In this document: piece by piece, positions 24,110-33,177 of the stretch
Layout of the letters: each line of letters opens with the position of its first letter
Position numbering within the stretch: position 1 is the stretch's first letter
Assembly (NCBI GenBank): GCA_902783315.1
Contig: CACZQK010000025.1
Location: 1 to 38,352, forward strand
DNA from: an uncultured Erysipelotrichaceae bacterium
GTDB taxonomy: Bacteria; Bacillota_I; Bacilli_A; RF39; UBA660
Reading direction: 5' to 3'
DNA length: 38,352 bases
Translations under genes and position numbers: made by a program
The notes under the pieces: generated by a model
Database searches by the model: none
What the model was told of the DNA's origin: nothing
Seen by the model: only the letters and a program-made list of their open reading frames with translations

Positions 24110-26482
24110 GTGTTAGAATTAAAAAATATCAAAAAAAGCTATGTAGTTGGAGAAACTAGACAAGAAGTATTAAAAGGAATTAATATCAAATTCAGAAAAA
24201 ATGAATTTACCTCCATTCTAGGATCCAGTGGTTCAGGGAAAACAACTTTACTAAATATTATTGGTGGCTTAGATAAATATAATGCTGGGGATCTAATTAT
24301 TGAAAATATTTCTACAAAGAAATATTTTCAAAGAGATTGGGATTCTTATAGAAACTATAGGGTGGGTTTCATTTTTCAAAGCTATAATTTAATTATGCAT
24401 CAATCTGTTTTACAAAACGTAGAAATTGCCTTAACATTATCAGGTGTATCCAAACAAGAAAGAAAAGAAAAAGCTCTTGAAGCTTTAAAAAGAGTAGGTC
24501 TAGAAAATCATATTGATAAAAGACCAAATCAATTATCTGGTGGGCAAATGCAAAGAGTAGCCATAGCCCGTGCTCTAGTAAATGATCCAGAAATCATTCT
24601 AGCAGATGAACCAACTGGTGCACTAGACTCTAAAACAAGTATTCAAATAATGGACTTATTAAAAGAAATAGCTAAAGACAAATTAGTTATCATGGTAACA
24701 CATAATCCAGAACTTGCCAAAAAATATTCTACAAGAATTATTGAATTAAAAGACGGTTTAATAATTAACGATAGTAATCCATATGATGGCAAAGAAGAAA
24801 TAAAATCAACTAAAAATATGAAAAAGACCTCTATGTCTCTTGTATCGGCTTTAAACTTATCTTTCAATAATTTATTAACAAAGAAAGGAAGAACCTTTCT
24901 AACAGCATTTGCAGGAAGTATTGGAATTATTGGTATTGCTCTTATTCTTTCACTTTCAAATGGTGTAAATCATTATGCTAAAGATTTAGAAAAAGACTCT
25001 TTGTCTGATTTTCCAATCAATATAGAAAAAGAAAATTATGATATCTTTGGCACCATAGCAGCTAGTTTAAATGAAACAAAAGCTCAAAAGACATGTAGTA
25101 AAGATTCACTATGTTCTCAAGATGATATTGTAAAAAACACCGTAATATCACCAACAAAAGGATTAAAATCTACCAATAACTTAAAAGAATTTAAAAAATA
25201 TATAGAGAGTAATGACAACTTTAAAAAAGTTTCAGAACAAATAAATTATAATTATGATTTAGAATTACAGGTATATACAAACGATTACCAAAAAGTAAAT
25301 CCAAATACTTTTGCCTCAAATGAAAAAACAAACATCTTTACTGAATTTTCAAATAAGAATAAAAAAATAAAGATTTTAGCTGGAGAATTGCCAAAGAAAA
25401 TGAACGAAGTAGTGTTGGTAGTTGGCTCAAATCAATATATAAATGATTCAGTTTTATATTCTTTAGGAATAAAAGATAAAGGCATTTTATATGAAGATTT
25501 AGAAAAAATCAAAAAAGATGATAAATATAGAACTAAAAGTACAACTTATTCTTATGAGGATATTTTAAATAAGACTTATAAACTAATTTTAAATACAGAC
25601 TACTATAAAGAAGAAAATGGCATCTTTTTAGATCATAGTAATGATCTTGATTATATGAAAGAAAAAATAGATGCTGGAACAGAAATAAAAATAGTTGGAA
25701 TTGTAAAAGATAAAGATGCAACAAGTAATTATATTGGTTATAACAAAGAATTACTTATGAGTGTAATTGATAAAATTAGTAAAACAGATATTTATAAAAA
25801 ACAAACAAATAACAAAACAATTAATGTTTTAACTGGAATGGAATTTGATGGAATACTAAATACTTATGATAGCCTTGAAAAAGAATTAGGAATCTACGAA
25901 CTAGAGAGTCCATCTAGTATTAGCATTTATCCAAAAGATTTTTCATCTAAAGAAAAATTAGTAAAACTAATTGAAAAATATAATAAAGACAATAAGAAAA
26001 ACCATAGAGAAGATTTAATAATAAAATATACAGATATGATGAAATCGATAGTAGGAGGAATTACTAGAGTTGTTAATATTGTTTCATATGTATTAATTGC
26101 TTTTGTTGCAATAAGTTTAGTGGTATCTTCTATTATGATAGCCATTATTACGTATATCAGCGTTTTAGAAAGAACAAAAGAAATTGGTATTTTAAGAGCA
26201 ATAGGAGCCAGTAAGAAAGATATCAAAAGAGTATTTATTGCAGAAACAATTATTGAAGGTTTTATTGCTGGATCATTAGGTGTTGGAATTGCTTTTGTTT
26301 TATCATTATTAATAAATGTAATAGTAAATGCTCTAGCCAAAATAAATGGTATTGCCAATGTATCGTTAATAAACTCATTGTTCTTAATACTATTAAGTAT
26401 TTTATTAAATGTAATTTCTGGCTATAAGCCAGCTAGTATGGCTGCTGCTAAAGATCCTGTGGAAGCACTAAGATCAGAATAA
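24110..26482 (+). CDS. MacB-type ABC exporter, fused ATPase and FtsX-like permease
   Basis: 790 residues, GTG start with GGAGTGG SD. The ABC domain (1 to ~225) has Walker A GSSGSGKTT (38-46), signature LSGGQMQR (142-149), Walker B ILADEPTGALD with D166-E167, and the H-loop VTHNPEL, of the LolD/MacB class. The permease part has TM1 (~262-285, SIGIIGIALILSLSNGV), a ~370-residue external domain rich in Asn/Lys, then three TM helices with the FtsX pattern and the C-terminal signature ERTKEIGILRAIGASKKDI ... PASMAAAKDPVEAL. Such mechanotransmitting exporters move or release peptides or lipoproteins rather than pump small solutes. The substrate is unknown; the only two-component pair is 17 kb away. 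Confidence 0.88.
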   Translation: MLELKNIKKSYVVGETRQEVLKGINIKFRKNEFTSILGSSGSGKTTLLNIIGGLDKYNAGDLIIENISTKKYFQRDWDSYRNYRVGFIFQSYNLIMHQSVLQNVEIALTLSGVSKQERKEKALEALKRVGLENHIDKRPNQLSGGQMQRVAIARALVNDPEIILADEPTGALDSKTSIQIMDLLKEIAKDKLVIMVTHNPELAKKYSTRIIELKDGLIINDSNPYDGKEEIKSTKNMKKTSMSLVSALNLSFNNLLTKKGRTFLTAFAGSIGIIGIALILSLSNGVNHYAKDLEKDSLSDFPINIEKENYDIFGTIAASLNETKAQKTCSKDSLCSQDDIVKNTVISPTKGLKSTNNLKEFKKYIESNDNFKKVSEQINYNYDLELQVYTNDYQKVNPNTFASNEKTNIFTEFSNKNKKIKILAGELPKKMNEVVLVVGSNQYINDSVLYSLGIKDKGILYEDLEKIKKDDKYRTKSTTYSYEDILNKTYKLILNTDYYKEENGIFLDHSNDLDYMKEKIDAGTEIKIVGIVKDKDATSNYIGYNKELLMSVIDKISKTDIYKKQTNNKTINVLTGMEFDGILNTYDSLEKELGIYELESPSSISIYPKDFSSKEKLVKLIEKYNKDNKKNHREDLIIKYTDMMKSIVGGITRVVNIVSYVLIAFVAISLVVSSIMIAIITYISVLERTKEIGILRAIGASKKDIKRVFIAETIIEGFIAGSLGVGIAFVLSLLINVIVNALAKINGIANVSLINSLFLILLSILLNVISGYKPASMAAAKDPVEALRSE

Positions 26483-26484
26483 AA

Positions 26485-26571
26485 GTAGATAGACAAGTTG
26501 GACGTCATATAACCGAATACGCTGAAAGCTTAGGGTTAGGAAATACAAATTATGAATTAATAGAAATATAA
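26485..26571 (+). pseudogene. orphan C-terminal protein fragment, family unknown
   Basis: A frame with no start codon, beginning right after the ABC gene stop, reads VDRQVGRHITEYAESLGLGN followed by TNYELIEI and TAA. Composition (GRH, EYAESLGLG) and less AT-rich codons look like real protein, unlike the surrounding non-coding DNA. It resembles the tail of a larger gene left after a deletion. I cannot name the family. Confidence 0.35.
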
Positions 26572-26612
26572 CTAAAATAAAAAACTTAAAAACAATCATA
26601 GGGGGAAAAATA

Positions 26613-27638
26613 ATGAAACCAAAAAAATTAGAAATAGAACAAAGAATATTAGAAATGATAAAAGAATATTTAAATAGTTTGCCAGATGATAGAAGAGCAT
26701 ATTTAGATACAGTTCATACAGAAAATTTGAAAAATATGCAATCTGATGATGAACCAATGAAATATACTTACTTAGCACAGGATTATAGATGTACTCTTAA
26801 AGATATAATTACATACAAGATATATATATCATTCGTCAATGGCAAACTATCTGCTAAACCTTTTTGTACATCTAATGATATATATATTAATGACTTTGAA
26901 ATTGCTCTAAATGGAATTATGAGATGCATCGAAAATCTTGAGGAAAATTCAACGTTAAAGGAGCAAGTGTTAGAAAGCCTTTTTAAAGGGCTCTTTTATC
27001 AAGAAATAGTCAACATGCTAATATCAGAAACTACTAAAACAGATTATATGGGGATTTATCCATTTGAAGACATTGATCGGAATGATATTATCCTGGCTAG
27101 ATATTATTTAACTAAACCAACAGAATCAACTTTAGATGGGGAGATATCTTTTGACGAAAACTTATCAGGAAGACTATTCAACCAAGAATGTTCTAAAGCC
27201 TATCAAACTTTAGAATATGAAGCACAAAAATATATTATTGATATAGGGGAACGTTTAGCAAACAGCTCAGATATATTCAAAACTATAAGAGATATTGCTG
27301 CCGAAAGTCAAAATATACTTAATGAATTAAGAAACAATATACCACAAGTTTATACAGGCGAACTTCCTGATAGTCTTGAAGACTTATTTTTATGTAATAT
27401 GATAGCAAGAAGAGATCCATCAGGTAAAGGAACTTATGTAAATCCTTTTAATATTCCAGAACTAGACATGAAAAAAAGGCCACATGATGATCTAACAGAA
27501 AAACAGCATCAACTACAAAGGCAAATATTAGAAAGAGGACTCTTAGAAGTATTAGTTAAAAGTATTATTCAAGGAATAGAAGAAGAAATAAAGAACAATT
27601 CGCCTAGACAAAAGGTTTATAGCCAATGTGGAAGTTGA
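26613..27638 (+). CDS. soluble protein, unknown function
   Basis: 341 residues, acidic, mixed helical, no signal or TM segment. It begins MKPKKLEIEQRILEMIKEYL, like the start of the gene at 22841, and contains a Tyr-rich strand region (YTYLAQDYRCTLKDIITYKI) and a long helical end (LTEKQHQLQRQILERGLLEV). TAGGGGG serves as SD. The two MKPKK proteins do not obviously align further. It is closed by the bidirectional terminator at 27707. No function assigned. Confidence 0.65.
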   Translation: MKPKKLEIEQRILEMIKEYLNSLPDDRRAYLDTVHTENLKNMQSDDEPMKYTYLAQDYRCTLKDIITYKIYISFVNGKLSAKPFCTSNDIYINDFEIALNGIMRCIENLEENSTLKEQVLESLFKGLFYQEIVNMLISETTKTDYMGIYPFEDIDRNDIILARYYLTKPTESTLDGEISFDENLSGRLFNQECSKAYQTLEYEAQKYIIDIGERLANSSDIFKTIRDIAAESQNILNELRNNIPQVYTGELPDSLEDLFLCNMIARRDPSGKGTYVNPFNIPELDMKKRPHDDLTEKQHQLQRQILERGLLEVLVKSIIQGIEEEIKNNSPRQKVYSQCGS

Positions 27639-27706
27639 TAGAAAATAAAGAGTATTTATACAATTATACCAATAATGTTATCTGTCTTAACACTTTTAGG
27701 AATAAT

Positions 27707-27741
27707 AAAAAATTCTCAGTACTTACTTGAGAATTTTTTTA
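27707..27741. terminator. bidirectional intrinsic terminator
   Basis: AATTCTCA (27711-27718) pairs with TGAGAATT (27728-27735), flanked by A and T runs, so it works in both directions for the convergent genes at 27638 and 27767. Confidence 0.85.
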
Positions 27742-27766
27742 TATTAAGAATTTATTTTGTCACTTT

Positions 27767-30700
27767 TTAATGTTTATAATATTTAAGGTATAGATAAAGT
27801 AAACCAAAACTAACTGAAAGTAATACAAAAATTACTAATATACGGACATTTTTTGTTTCAGGATTTTTAAATTCTTCTAGCTTTCTAAAAGTTACTTCTA
27901 TTACTTTATCTTCCTTCATTTCTTTGAAATTATCTAATACTAATTTTATTTTTGTTCCTTCTAGTTTTATATCTTCTCCATTTATTCTTATCGTATCTAT
28001 TTGATACCCTTCAGCAGCTTCTATTATTATTTTATTTTCCGTTGAATTATTACCATAGTATAATGTTTCATTACCAACTATTTTACCACCAATGCCATGG
28101 ACAATTGTTTCTACTTTTACTTTCTTTTTTTGATATTTATAATAAATCTTTTGTTCATTTTCTTGATAAGTATATTCCTCTATATCTGGCTTTTTTACTA
28201 ATTCATATCCTTCAAATTCTTTTTCTATAGGAGTATACTCTTCACCAACTAGGTTTGTTGTTAAAAGAGGTTCCGTTAACATACCTAGTTCCTTATTTTC
28301 CTCATCTACTTCCAAATAGTAAACCATTATCTTACCAGATATTTTTATATCAGTTTCTGCATCAGCCGAAACACTTCTTTCATTATTATCAAGTGTTATT
28401 ACACCAGTTGCTGAATTTATCATTTCTCGTGATGTTGGAAGAATACCAAGATATGATAAATTAATGTTTTTACTAATTGTTATTTCATCTTCGATAGTAC
28501 TTTCAATATTTCTAGTTTCAATCCAAGTAATTGTTTTAGTTGTAGAATCATAAGTTCCACCATTTAAATTTGACTTTTCCAAATCAATTTCATAGGGTAG
28601 AGTATCAATAATCTTAATAGTTGCTTCCCCTAAGTAGTCAGTAATCTTCACTTTATAGGTAATGTTATAACTAACTTTAGCGTCAGTACTAGTGATTTCA
28701 TTTGTGCCAGTATTTTCAATAGAAGAAGTTAATTTAGAATCCTTCTTTTGATAATAGTAGATAACATTTATTTCTTTTTCACTAACAGTTCCAGTATAAT
28801 TATTAGTTTTTTCTTTTAATTCGTAATTATTAGGAATAGTAGGGGTGTAATCTTCATCTAAATTATAAGAATCTCCATAATATTTATCAAAACTCTTTGA
28901 GTCAAATAGATTGGTTGGATTTTGATATTCTTCATATCTTACATTTATCTTAGAAGCAATCTTTTGAATTCCCATATTGATATCTTGTACTTCTAATAAT
29001 TCAGATTCTGAAGTAACATTTAATGAAGTAATTTTATCTGTTTTTCCATCACTATTAACTTTAGAATGTTCTCCTTTTTCAATAGGTTCATAATTATTAG
29101 GAATAGAAAATTCAACATAATAGTTACTTTTTTCTATATTCTCAAAGATATAGTGCCCATTTTGATCTGTTTGTGTAGTTGCAATAGTATTACCAATTTC
29201 ATTAAGTAGTTTTACAGTATTTGCTTTTAAAAGTGTATCATCATCATCATAACTACCATTTCTATTTTCATCTATAAAAGCTTTACCTGAAATAGCTCTA
29301 GATACTACTTTAGTCATTACTGTATTAGTTTTTATTGCCGCTTGTAAATTATTACAAGTCATATTCATTGTAAAAGCATAAGTATCTTTTTCTTCGTTAT
29401 TATTTGGGTTTATTTCCATTATAAAATCTGCAGTTGATTTAGAAGGAAATACTTCAATAAAAGAAGCAATAGCTGTTGCATTTACAGGGATTTCTTCTCC
29501 TAGCTGAACCTCATTCCAACGACTATCGTTTTCTAAATCCACATCTTTTATGGTAAGTTTGCCATATTTATCTTCACTAAGTCCTATATCGGATATATTA
29601 CCTGTTGCATAGAAAAACCTTTGACCAGTAATATTTGTTAGTATTTTAATAGTATAATTTCCGTTAAAGACCGAACTGTTTTCATCGTGATTAGTAGGAA
29701 GAATTTCAATTGTTTTCAAATTTCGTAATTCTTCATCTCCATTATTTCCAATAATAGATGTTACTTGAAATGCTTCATTTTTTTCTATAATTTGTTTTGA
29801 TATTTCTTTACTTACTCGAGAACCTGCTAAGTTTGATATAACTACTCCATAAGAGCTTTTTTTATAATCATTTTCACGGTTATCATCATCTGATAAATCA
29901 ATGTCAGGTTCTATTCTTGATTTTATAAGCAAAGAAGTATTATTTTCAACAGAAGCTGATATTTCTGCAGTATAAGTTATTTCTTTAAATTCAGGGGCGT
30001 CATGATTTACTTGCCAATGATTATATTCCCATTCAATAGTTGTTGTACCATCTAAATTTCTAGTAACTCTTTTAGGGTCCTTATTTGCACTTCCTATTTT
30101 ATAGGATAATCCATCAGGTAAAGTAGCATAAACAGTTGCCCTCTCAGAATAAATATCATTATCACTAGCTTCTCCACCTGTAGTAAGTGTTGGAGTTATT
30201 TTTATATGTATTTCTCCTTCTTGAGTATCATACGAACTTTTTAAAGTACCATTAGGAGATACATCTGTAACAGTTGTTGAGGTAGATGCTCTTGCTCCAA
30301 TAATTAAAAGGGAAGCTCCAACACTTCTAGGTGTCGATGAACTTGCTAATGTACCATCATCATTATAAATTGCCTGTTTAAATGTTGTAGTAGCAGCCGG
30401 TCTAATCGCTTTTGTTCTAGCCTTATCTTCGTAAACAATAACTTTATGATAGAATGCAACGACTTTCCCAATGTTTTCAGGATTTTCATTTACTTTAAAA
30501 CTTATATTAAATCTTTTTTGAATACCACTTTCTTGAATATCTTTATCATCAATTTCAATAGCCGCAATTTTTCCATGACTCTTAGCTTCGCTAGTGGTTG
30601 AATACCAATCAAAGTCCTCAGCAGAAGAAGCATTTATCGCCTCTAAAGAAGTCAACCCTTCACTAGGATTAGTTTTTAAAATACCATATTTATAGGTATA

Positions 30701-32353
30701 GGCTTTTGTTGTTGGACAAGGAAACCCAGAATTACTAGTACAGGCTACGGCAATCTTATCACTAAAAGTTACATATTTAGCATTCCATGTAAAGTAACGT
30801 AAGGATCCACCTAAATATGGACCATCAGTTGGATATATTTGCGATGAAGGGGTCACAGTAGCACCTAAAGGAGCAGATGATTCTTCATTGTCATGGCTAT
30901 TGCCACTATATAGTCGAACACGCGGATTTATAGCTTTAGACAAAGCCTTAGAAAAAGTATATACTTGACTATTATTTGTTGTAATAGAATCAGAAGAAGC
31001 ATTATATTCATAACTTTGTCCATTAGTATCATAATATTTTACAGTGTCCAAACTAAATGTATATTCATAATCATAATCAGTGTCACTATCAAAATCATAA
31101 TGAGGAATAAAAATCTGTACATTACCTGCGAGAATTCTTCCAAAAGAAGGATCATTAGAATCATGCGTTTCTCCTAAACTGCGAGCAGGAAAAAATTCTT
31201 GATTTGTTTGAAAATTAGTAAAAGAAGATGTAAATAAATTATTTTCATAAGAAATATCAAAAACTCCAGAGTCATAAACACAAAAATTATCAGAATATAA
31301 TCCCAGTCTTCCACAAGGAACGCCTGGCATACGGTTATGATCTTCTAAATAATAGTTTGGTTTTGATTCATAATTTAGTCCATATTCAATAACTTCTGGA
31401 CTAATAGTAGATGTCTTCCAACTACCAGTAGAAGATCCTGTTTTTGAACGATAGTGATACTCACCTGTAAATGTTAATTCAACTCTTCCTTGAGGAAATT
31501 CCACTCCTTTTAAGCTAGAATCTTCAATATTTGCCTGCTGAATATTTACTCCAATTCCAAAATTTAAATATTGTCCAATAGTATCACCTTTCACACCACG
31601 TAAATTTTTTGCAGCATTTTTACTAATATACGCATCAAGGGATACCTTTCCACTAATAATAGTTTCATGATTGTCTTGTAGAGTAATGGATTCAACATTT
31701 GATGAAGCAGCATCAGGCTTGTTTCCTTCCATCCAAACTTCAAAAATGGGTGCCATATCATTAGTTACTTCTTTTTTATATCCATTTATTTTTACAGAAA
31801 AAGTTAAATTTTGACTAGCGTTTGTAATACTAACACCTTGAGGGACATGATATTCAGCATATATTTCAGTCTTATCATTTGAATATGTTACATTTTGCAT
31901 CCAGGCATCTTGTTCCCAATTCATTAATATAGGACTATTTTGATTTGGTAACTTTGCTCTTACTTTAATGACTCCACCTTCAAAAGTTGAAGAATCCGTA
32001 ATACCATCTATAGTAGTATTAGGAGCTATTCCTAATTCAACAGTATACTTCATAATATCAAAAGTTCTAACATAATCGTCACTATCACTGACATCAATTC
32101 CATCAGTATTTGATACGTCTCCTTCAGAAAACGGGGCAGTTCCAGTAATTCTACTTTTAATATTTACATATTCAATTTTCATCTTATCATAAACAGCCTG
32201 ACGTTCTTCAGATAAAGATAAATATTCTATTCTATCTTTCACAATCGTAGTTAAACTATGACCTCCATAAAAAGGAATAAAAAGAATTGCTATTAATAGT
32301 ACTGAAGTTATCCCTATTATTTTAAACCATTTATTTAATACTACTTTTTTCAT
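27767..32353 (-). CDS. giant surface protein with SdrD-type B domain, MucBP-like repeats and NPxT anchor
   Basis: 1528 residues from ATG 32353, chosen for GGTGATG just upstream; the earlier in-frame ATG (32419) lacks an SD. N-terminal hydrophobic segment (about 8-30), then a long beta-rich exoplasmic region with DUF11-like repeats (near 700-1000). An SdrD/Cna-B domain at about 1020-1130 shows ISGKAFIDENRNGSYDDDDT, a Ca-binding style loop, and GHYIFENI. Two MucBP-like segments (about 1135-1205, 1340-1410) contain INVIYYYQKK and KIYYKYQKKK. The end reads KNPETKN, a TM helix and YLKYYKH. It is probably a wall- or membrane-anchored adhesin. No LPxTG. Confidence 0.82.
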   Translation of the reverse strand: MKKVVLNKWFKIIGITSVLLIAILFIPFYGGHSLTTIVKDRIEYLSLSEERQAVYDKMKIEYVNIKSRITGTAPFSEGDVSNTDGIDVSDSDDYVRTFDIMKYTVELGIAPNTTIDGITDSSTFEGGVIKVRAKLPNQNSPILMNWEQDAWMQNVTYSNDKTEIYAEYHVPQGVSITNASQNLTFSVKINGYKKEVTNDMAPIFEVWMEGNKPDAASSNVESITLQDNHETIISGKVSLDAYISKNAAKNLRGVKGDTIGQYLNFGIGVNIQQANIEDSSLKGVEFPQGRVELTFTGEYHYRSKTGSSTGSWKTSTISPEVIEYGLNYESKPNYYLEDHNRMPGVPCGRLGLYSDNFCVYDSGVFDISYENNLFTSSFTNFQTNQEFFPARSLGETHDSNDPSFGRILAGNVQIFIPHYDFDSDTDYDYEYTFSLDTVKYYDTNGQSYEYNASSDSITTNNSQVYTFSKALSKAINPRVRLYSGNSHDNEESSAPLGATVTPSSQIYPTDGPYLGGSLRYFTWNAKYVTFSDKIAVACTSNSGFPCPTTKAYTYKYGILKTNPSEGLTSLEAINASSAEDFDWYSTTSEAKSHGKIAAIEIDDKDIQESGIQKRFNISFKVNENPENIGKVVAFYHKVIVYEDKARTKAIRPAATTTFKQAIYNDDGTLASSSTPRSVGASLLIIGARASTSTTVTDVSPNGTLKSSYDTQEGEIHIKITPTLTTGGEASDNDIYSERATVYATLPDGLSYKIGSANKDPKRVTRNLDGTTTIEWEYNHWQVNHDAPEFKEITYTAEISASVENNTSLLIKSRIEPDIDLSDDDNRENDYKKSSYGVVISNLAGSRVSKEISKQIIEKNEAFQVTSIIGNNGDEELRNLKTIEILPTNHDENSSVFNGNYTIKILTNITGQRFFYATGNISDIGLSEDKYGKLTIKDVDLENDSRWNEVQLGEEIPVNATAIASFIEVFPSKSTADFIMEINPNNNEEKDTYAFTMNMTCNNLQAAIKTNTVMTKVVSRAISGKAFIDENRNGSYDDDDTLLKANTVKLLNEIGNTIATTQTDQNGHYIFENIEKSNYYVEFSIPNNYEPIEKGEHSKVNSDGKTDKITSLNVTSESELLEVQDINMGIQKIASKINVRYEEYQNPTNLFDSKSFDKYYGDSYNLDEDYTPTIPNNYELKEKTNNYTGTVSEKEINVIYYYQKKDSKLTSSIENTGTNEITSTDAKVSYNITYKVKITDYLGEATIKIIDTLPYEIDLEKSNLNGGTYDSTTKTITWIETRNIESTIEDEITISKNINLSYLGILPTSREMINSATGVITLDNNERSVSADAETDIKISGKIMVYYLEVDEENKELGMLTEPLLTTNLVGEEYTPIEKEFEGYELVKKPDIEEYTYQENEQKIYYKYQKKKVKVETIVHGIGGKIVGNETLYYGNNSTENKIIIEAAEGYQIDTIRINGEDIKLEGTKIKLVLDNFKEMKEDKVIEVTFRKLEEFKNPETKNVRILVIFVLLSVSFGLLYLYLKYYKH

Positions 32354-32544
32354 ATCATCACCATCTATCCTATAATACAAATTATACAGTAAGTTAGACT
32401 TTTTGTATACAAAAAACATGTCCTAATTGACATTAAAATATTACAAAATATACCACTCAAACAAAGTAAAAATAATATTAAGAGATGTAATACCTGCTTT
32501 AATATTTAATAAAAAATTTGTAACTAAAATATATTTATTAAATC

Positions 32545-32585
32545 TTGCAATTTTTAAGACAATTTAATAAAATCTATTTAGGTGG
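32545..32585 (+). promoter_or_regulatory. promoter and SD of the 32595 operon
   Basis: TTGCAA (32545-32550), a 17-nt spacer, TAAAAT (32568-32573), then SD AGGTGG (32580-32585) before the GTG at 32595. A TTGACA at about 32432 with TATACC 16 nt later is a second candidate upstream. Confidence 0.6.
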
Positions 32586-32594
32586 TGTATAATC

Positions 32595-33161
32595 GTGTTA
32601 ATAGAACTAGAAGGCCAATTGATAGTAATTGAAAAAATAACTTCTGAGGACTTGGTGAACTATTTTACCGAAGAAGGAAGAGAAGGCTGTATAAATACAT
32701 TTGAAGATTTAACTTTTGAAAAACTTAAGAATTTTAGCAACTCTTCAGTTGATGAGCCACTAATATATGTTGCCAAAGAAAATGATACTGATACAATTAT
32801 TGCACTAAGAGTATATACTGTTGAGAGAGTATATAGTGAGAAAGAAAAAGATAATGAGAAAGAAAAAGGCCAATTATTCCGAAGAAGCAATCTATTTTTT
32901 TATGAAAAAAGCCTGACTGAATCCACAAAAACTCTGCTTAGGCAACATTTTTCTAATATGACGATATATAGTGAATATCTAGATAAATCACTAGGAGAAG
33001 TGCAACAAACTGTGGGCACAATTGAAGAAGAAATACAAGATAGTAGTGCCAACCGATATAATAGGGACAAAAATAGTGATATAGGAAATCTTTTCCAAAA
33101 AAGAAAATGTCTAGAAGCAATATTAGCTTATAAAAGAGAAAAGAAAAATCACCAAAAATAA
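32595..33161 (+). CDS. small soluble protein, unknown function
   Basis: 188 residues, GTG start set by AGGTGG. No signal peptide. The first ~90 residues look alpha/beta (LIELEGQLIVIEKITSEDLV, PLIYVAKENDTDTIIALRVY), with a Lys/Glu-rich repeat (SEKEKDNEKEKG) in the middle and a charged helical C-terminus. It lies 16 nt before the phosphodiester glycosidase gene and has the only promoter of the pair. No family recognised. Confidence 0.6.
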   Translation: MLIELEGQLIVIEKITSEDLVNYFTEEGREGCINTFEDLTFEKLKNFSNSSVDEPLIYVAKENDTDTIIALRVYTVERVYSEKEKDNEKEKGQLFRRSNLFFYEKSLTESTKTLLRQHFSNMTIYSEYLDKSLGEVQQTVGTIEEEIQDSSANRYNRDKNSDIGNLFQKRKCLEAILAYKREKKNHQK

Positions 33162-33177
33162 AGAAAGGAAATGTAAT

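Noticed and set aside
26596-26778. Leftward hydrophobic frame at the start of the 26613 gene
   Set aside because: Antisense of Lys/Glu-rich codons gives false Phe/Leu-rich frames; the same holds for the other opposite-strand frames.
32420-32545. Possible small gene between the giant surface protein and the 32595 gene
   Set aside because: All frames are short and stop-rich; only promoter-like hexamers are present.
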